A model generated the notes under the pieces. The model did not search any database. It saw only the letters and a program-made list of their open reading frames with translations, and was not told the origin of the DNA. Positions 60,174 to 64,000 of a stretch of 64,000 nt of DNA are shown piece by piece; position 1 is the first letter of the stretch, and the number at the start of each line of letters is the position of its first letter. The DNA lies in the NCBI GenBank assembly GCA_028710895.1, contig JAQTTH010000012.1:62001-126000 (forward strand), in the 5' to 3' direction. This DNA comes from Paludibacter sp. GTDB lineage: Bacteria > Bacteroidota > Bacteroidia > Bacteroidales > Paludibacteraceae. A program made the translations under genes and the position numbers.

Positions 60174-62759
60174 ATGAGAAAAAAACTACTCTTCGCATTT
60201 CTCCTTATAGTGCTTACTACCACAGCGCAGAATCTACCGCATTACAAACTCACGATTTCCGAAACAGATCTGGCATTAATGTATGCACGCCCTGAGGATG
60301 AAACCTATTACCCTGCAGTTTTTCAGGTAGATACATTTACCTATAATGTACAGGCAAGATTCAAGGGGTCAACAACTCTGTTTTACCCCAAAAAGAGCTG
60401 GGCAATTAAATTCAATAACAAAAAAAATTATTTCGGGGTATCCCGCATCAATCTGAATGCCGATTATAAGGATTACTCCAATCTCCGAAATTTTCTGATT
60501 ATGAGACTCTTTGATTATTTAGGAAGTCCGGCTTCTAAAATCAAACATGTAACGTACGAAGTCAATAATCAGCCCTATGGTATTTATACGCAAGTTGAGC
60601 AAATAAACGATGAGTATCTGGCAAGAAATGGTCGCGCGCCCATATCCATCTATAAAGCATTGAATCATGGTGCATTGATGGCACCAACTGTCAGAGACGA
60701 CTATTATTCAAATATCTGGCAAATTGAATTGGGTGGTGACCCATCTTTCAATGAATTGAGAAATTTATTCAATAAGACTTTATACTGGACAAAAAATGAT
60801 TTTGACGCACATGCATCTGAGATAATTGACGTGGATAATTTCCTCAACTTCTTTGCAGTGCACTTTGTGTTTCTTGATATGGATAATTTCACAAAGAATA
60901 TATTCATGAACAAGAACAGTCAAAACGTGAAATATGAATTATTACCCTGGGATAATGAAGGCTCATTCGGCAATTCGGCTGTAGGGGTTTTCGACTCTAC
61001 ATCTGTAACATACAATATGCGCGATGCGTTTACTCCCGAATATCAGGTAGTATTTCAACGATTATTAGAGAACCCAACCTACCGAACAGTTTTTAAAAGC
61101 AAGGTAAATAAAATAATCACTGATGGGTTCAGTTATCTGGACACATTGATTGACAATACATACTCAAAGATAAAGCAGGATGTATACCTTGATAACCGCA
61201 AAGAAGCAACAAATCAGCAGTTTGATAATGAGATACCAAAACTAAAATGGTTTTTAGCGCATCGTAAAACATTTCTACAAGCGAATAATATTCCTGAACG
61301 AAATGTATTGACAAACTTTTATTGTTCTAATCCTTTACCAACACCTTCAGATCCAATTATAAATTTCAGAATAACATCTCCAGTGGCACAACCGGTAAGA
61401 ATGTTTTTTGCCGATTCTGTCGATTTCAATAAATTTGGTCAGTCGTTCAAATTTAGTAGTTTGAGACTCTATGATGATGGTCTACATAATGATTTGCTAG
61501 CTAATGATTTGGTTTATGGCAATACGCTGGATGCTACAAAATTTGTGGGAAAACTTGTGCCGTTTGCACTCACAGGAGCTGAGCAAAATTATCCTGCAAA
61601 TGGCATATTTTACATCGATTATTATGGTTCCAAATCCTATGCTATTAATAAAGGCAACATAAATGCAAACCTTAGCAGTAGGTTGAAAATAGGAAACGTA
61701 TCTAAGTATAACAATCAGAATTATGTAGAAATAATAAATACTTCTTCTACTTTAAGCAGTGATTTATCTTATTGCCACTTGCGAACAAACGACCCTACGA
61801 ATGATTTTATGTTTCGTGATGGTATAGTAATTTTACCAAATGAAACTATTTATATAGCCCCAAGTCTGGCATTAGGCAATCAGTTTTTCCCAACTAAAAG
61901 ATCCTTCTTTACCTTGCCATACGCTATATCTACTACCGATTCACTGCATCTACTTTCTCCGGTGCTAACACCCATTGTTTCAACAAAGGTAAATGCTGTT
62001 CAAACACTTACAGCTAAAGGTTCTGACATAGTAATTAATGAAATAAATTACAAATCGGGAGCCGATAAGCCAACAGGGGATTGGGTTGAAATATACAATC
62101 AGGGGAATGTTGCCGTAGATATGTCGGGGTGGATTTTCAAAGATGGAGATAATCTGCATGGATTCCCATTCCCAAGTGGCTTTAGCCTGCCAGCTGATGG
62201 ATATGCTATAGTTACCGAGAATATAACGACATTTAAAGCTGTTTATCCGAACATGCCAAATGTATTTGGGAGCACAGGATTTGGACTGTCGAGTACTGGT
62301 GAAGCTGTCAGACTCTATGATAAACAAGGCGTATTAGTCGACTCAGTCGTGTATAGTTCTGTAGCTCCGTGGGCTCCCGAAGCTGCCGGCTCAGGACCTA
62401 CATTAGAGTTGAGAAACCCTGCACTTGACAACACCCTGGCCGAAAACTGGTATGCAGACACTTACAAGAGTGGATCTCCGGGTGCACCCAATTATTTGAA
62501 AGCTTCGGTTGGAAATCTATCGCAAGCTTCATTCAAATTATATCCAAACCCGGCCAAAGGAATGTTCTTTATAAATTCGGAATCCGGAGATTTGACTGTT
62601 GAACTGCTAACGCTTCAGGGATCCATATTGAAAACAATCCAAACACAGACAGGGTTAGAACCAGGTATTGATATAAGTTATCTGCCTAAAGGTATGTACC
62701 TGGTTAAGATTAGTACAAATACCGATAAATTACATGTAGAGAAATTAATTATCAAATAA
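60174..62759 (+). CDS. Secreted CotH kinase-like protein with lamin-tail and T9SS sorting domains
   Basis: 861 residues. Signal peptide (MRKKLLFAFLLIVLTTTAQN), CotH domain at about 20-380 (YNVQARFKGSTTLFYPKKSW, LNADYKDYSNLRNFLIMRLF, LLPWDNEGSFGN), lamin tail domain at about 620-745 (INEINYKSGADKPTGDWVEI), and a C-terminal T9SS type A sorting domain at about 785-861 (FKLYPNPAKGMFFINSE, GMYLVKISTNTDKLHVEKLI). CotH proteins are atypical secretion kinases. The C-terminal domain means export through the type IX system and likely surface attachment. Confidence 0.93.
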   Translation: MRKKLLFAFLLIVLTTTAQNLPHYKLTISETDLALMYARPEDETYYPAVFQVDTFTYNVQARFKGSTTLFYPKKSWAIKFNNKKNYFGVSRINLNADYKDYSNLRNFLIMRLFDYLGSPASKIKHVTYEVNNQPYGIYTQVEQINDEYLARNGRAPISIYKALNHGALMAPTVRDDYYSNIWQIELGGDPSFNELRNLFNKTLYWTKNDFDAHASEIIDVDNFLNFFAVHFVFLDMDNFTKNIFMNKNSQNVKYELLPWDNEGSFGNSAVGVFDSTSVTYNMRDAFTPEYQVVFQRLLENPTYRTVFKSKVNKIITDGFSYLDTLIDNTYSKIKQDVYLDNRKEATNQQFDNEIPKLKWFLAHRKTFLQANNIPERNVLTNFYCSNPLPTPSDPIINFRITSPVAQPVRMFFADSVDFNKFGQSFKFSSLRLYDDGLHNDLLANDLVYGNTLDATKFVGKLVPFALTGAEQNYPANGIFYIDYYGSKSYAINKGNINANLSSRLKIGNVSKYNNQNYVEIINTSSTLSSDLSYCHLRTNDPTNDFMFRDGIVILPNETIYIAPSLALGNQFFPTKRSFFTLPYAISTTDSLHLLSPVLTPIVSTKVNAVQTLTAKGSDIVINEINYKSGADKPTGDWVEIYNQGNVAVDMSGWIFKDGDNLHGFPFPSGFSLPADGYAIVTENITTFKAVYPNMPNVFGSTGFGLSSTGEAVRLYDKQGVLVDSVVYSSVAPWAPEAAGSGPTLELRNPALDNTLAENWYADTYKSGSPGAPNYLKASVGNLSQASFKLYPNPAKGMFFINSESGDLTVELLTLQGSILKTIQTQTGLEPGIDISYLPKGMYLVKISTNTDKLHVEKLIIK

Positions 62760-62791
62760 ATTTATCGAGCATTAAGCATTTCGACATAAAA

Positions 62792-62829
62792 AAAAACGCC
62801 TGCTGAATTTAAAATCAGCAGGCGTTTTT
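62792..62829. terminator. Bidirectional terminator between the CotH and lon genes
   Basis: Perfect 15-bp stem (62792-62806 with 62815-62829) with an 8-nt loop, A-rich left and T-rich right. Confidence 0.9.
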
Positions 62830-62840
62830 CATGTATTTAA

Positions 62841-64000
62841 TTATTTCAATAATGCCAAATCAATTACTTCCATGATATCTTTTACAAAATGAAATTTCAA
62901 TCCCTTTAAATAAATTGGTTTAATTTCATCAATGTCTTTTTCATTATCAACACAAAGAATGATGTCTGTAATTCCGGCACGTTTAGCAGCCAGTATCTTT
63001 TCTTTAATACCACCAACCGGAAGCACTTTTCCACGAAGGGTAATCTCACCGGTCATAGCCAGATTCTTACGAACTTTACGTTTTGTGAAAGCAGAAACCA
63101 AAGCAGTTGCCATAGTAACACCAGCCGACGGACCATCTTTTGGTATTGCACCTTCGGGTACGTGTATGTGTACATTCCAGTCTTCAAAAAGCTGACTATC
63201 TATTTTCAAATCGTCAGCATGTGCTTTGATATACTCCAACGCCAGCATAGCCGATTCTTTCATCACATCACCCAGATTTCCGGTAAGGGTAAGTCGGGGC
63301 GCTTTACTTTTGCTCAAACTCGATTCAATAAACAGTATTTCGCCACCAACCTGCGTCCAGGCCAATCCTGTAACAACGCCGTAATAATCATTTCCTTCGT
63401 ATTTATCTTTGCTGTAACGTGGAGCTCCTAAATAGGTTTTCAAATCATCTTCAGTCAATTCCAGGTTATACTTTTCATCGGTAGCCACTCGTTTCGCTAC
63501 TTTACGCATTACTCCTGCAATCTGACGATTCAACTCACGAACACCCGATTCACGTGTATACGATTCAATCAGTTTATTTAAAACTGGCTTAGGTAACGTT
63601 ATATCCGATTCCTTCAAACCATGATTTTCCAATTCCTTCGAAACCAAATGACGACGGGCGATTTCCAGTTTTTCTTCCTGCGTATAACCGCTCACTTCAA
63701 TCAACTCCATACGATCCAACAACGGACGTGGAATAGTACTCAGGTTATTGGCTGTTGCAATAAAAAGTACCTTCGACAGGTCAAAATCCACATCCAGATA
63801 ATTATCGTGGAATGCTGTATTTTGTTCCGGGTCGAGCACTTCAAGCAAAGCCGAAGAAGGATCTCCTTTATAGTCAGCAGTGATTTTATCTATTTCGTCC
63901 AACACAAAAACCGGGTTTGCCGTATCGGCCTTTTGTATATTTTGCATGATTCTTCCCGGCAAAGCACCAATATAGGTACGACGATGTCCGCGGATTTCAG
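62841..64000 (-). CDS. lon: Lon protease (endopeptidase La), C-terminal part, runs off the window
   Basis: About 386 residues are visible; the frame continues past 64000, so the N-terminal domain and Walker A are missing. Present are the Walker B region ([20 protein letters not shown]), sensor-1 ([20 protein letters not shown]), and the protease domain with the catalytic Ser in [15 protein letters not shown] and Lys in [15 protein letters not shown]. It degrades damaged and regulatory proteins in the cytoplasm using ATP. Convergent with the CotH gene. Confidence 0.97.
   Translation of the reverse strand, partial: EIRGHRRTYIGALPGRIMQNIQKADTANPVFVLDEIDKITADYKGDPSSALLEVLDPEQNTAFHDNYLDVDFDLSKVLFIATANNLSTIPRPLLDRMELIEVSGYTQEEKLEIARRHLVSKELENHGLKESDITLPKPVLNKLIESYTRESGVRELNRQIAGVMRKVAKRVATDEKYNLELTEDDLKTYLGAPRYSKDKYEGNDYYGVVTGLAWTQVGGEILFIESSLSKSKAPRLTLTGNLGDVMKESAMLALEYIKAHADDLKIDSQLFEDWNVHIHVPEGAIPKDGPSAGVTMATALVSAFTKRKVRKNLAMTGEITLRGKVLPVGGIKEKILAAKRAGITDIILCVDNEKDIDEIKPIYLKGLKFHFVKDIMEVIDLALLK

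Noticed and set aside
1-64000. Prophage, insertion sequence or integrative element
   Set aside because: No integrase, transposase, phage structural gene or direct repeat pair flanking a block was found. The tRNA-like junction is explained by the small GIY-YIG ORF alone.

Overview
This is a 64 kb piece of a chromosome from a Bacteroidota bacterium, most likely an anaerobic or fermentative member of the Bacteroidales related to Paludibacter or Dysgonomonas. That assignment is inferred. The supporting signs are many intergenic TAnnTTTG -7 boxes, several with a TTG about 19 bp upstream (the Bacteroidota sigma-ABfr promoter), a type IX secretion sorting domain, a TonB-dependent receptor with a carboxypeptidase-like N-domain, and families typical of the group (DUF1599, the BT_3928-like DoxX protein, DUF4252, DUF4403, DUF3857). 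No rRNA, phage, insertion sequence, integrase or CRISPR array was seen.

Layout. 1-2.9 kb: a partial secreted protein, an AraC regulator, an SRPBCC protein and a lipoprotein, all leftward. 3.0-7.1 kb: an ACT-domain protein, phenylacetate-CoA ligase, a PLP aminotransferase and a small unknown protein in one direction, which looks like aromatic amino or keto acid metabolism. 7.1-10.3 kb: a TonB receptor with a DUF2271-like partner. 10.4-15.8 kb: a PgpH-type HD phosphohydrolase, an NlpC/P60 protein lacking the catalytic Cys, an ECF sigma / putative anti-sigma / DUF4252 operon, and a LysE exporter. 16-19.1 kb: uxaB-uxaA for hexuronate breakdown. 19.6-29.4 kb: MATE exporter, radA, a HipA-like kinase with DUF3037, a tRNA-Val pair with a tRNA-like pseudogene abutting a GIY-YIG ORF, der, a Sua5-type gene, tpiA, a DoxX-like protein and DUF1599. 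29.7-36.3 kb: envelope and secreted proteins (RlpA, TPR-DUF3857-transglutaminase, beta-barrel, FKBP).

The most interesting block is 36.4-44.9 kb. Six leftward genes encode a DsrE2-like protein, a TusA sulfur carrier, an MvhD-type iron-sulfur protein, two HdrA/Qmo-type flavoproteins and a QmoC-like membrane subunit. The first HdrA protein carries a complete GltD-like NAD(P)H module inside its HdrA fold. A divergent Crp/Fnr regulator sits beside them, with a perfect TGTGA-N6-TCACA palindrome in the shared promoter region. Three gaps in the run, each 124-131 bp, hold inverted-repeat elements; two of these are near-identical, REPIN-like and G/C-run rich. I read this as a quinone-linked, NAD(P)H-connected sulfur-carrier redox system. 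The assignment rests on domains and context only.

45-64 kb: a GNAT-fold protein, a TcdA-like enzyme, a multi-PAS histidine kinase with two response regulators (the second lacks its DNA-binding domain), a 2038-residue alpha-2-macroglobulin without a visible thioester, a 21-bp minisatellite of about 16.6 copies, a DUF4403 lipoprotein, a CotH / lamin-tail / T9SS protein, and the C-terminal part of Lon protease running off the window end.

Convergent gene pairs are generally separated by strong, often perfect, bidirectional hairpin terminators. All calls were made by reading motifs and context; no database search was run.
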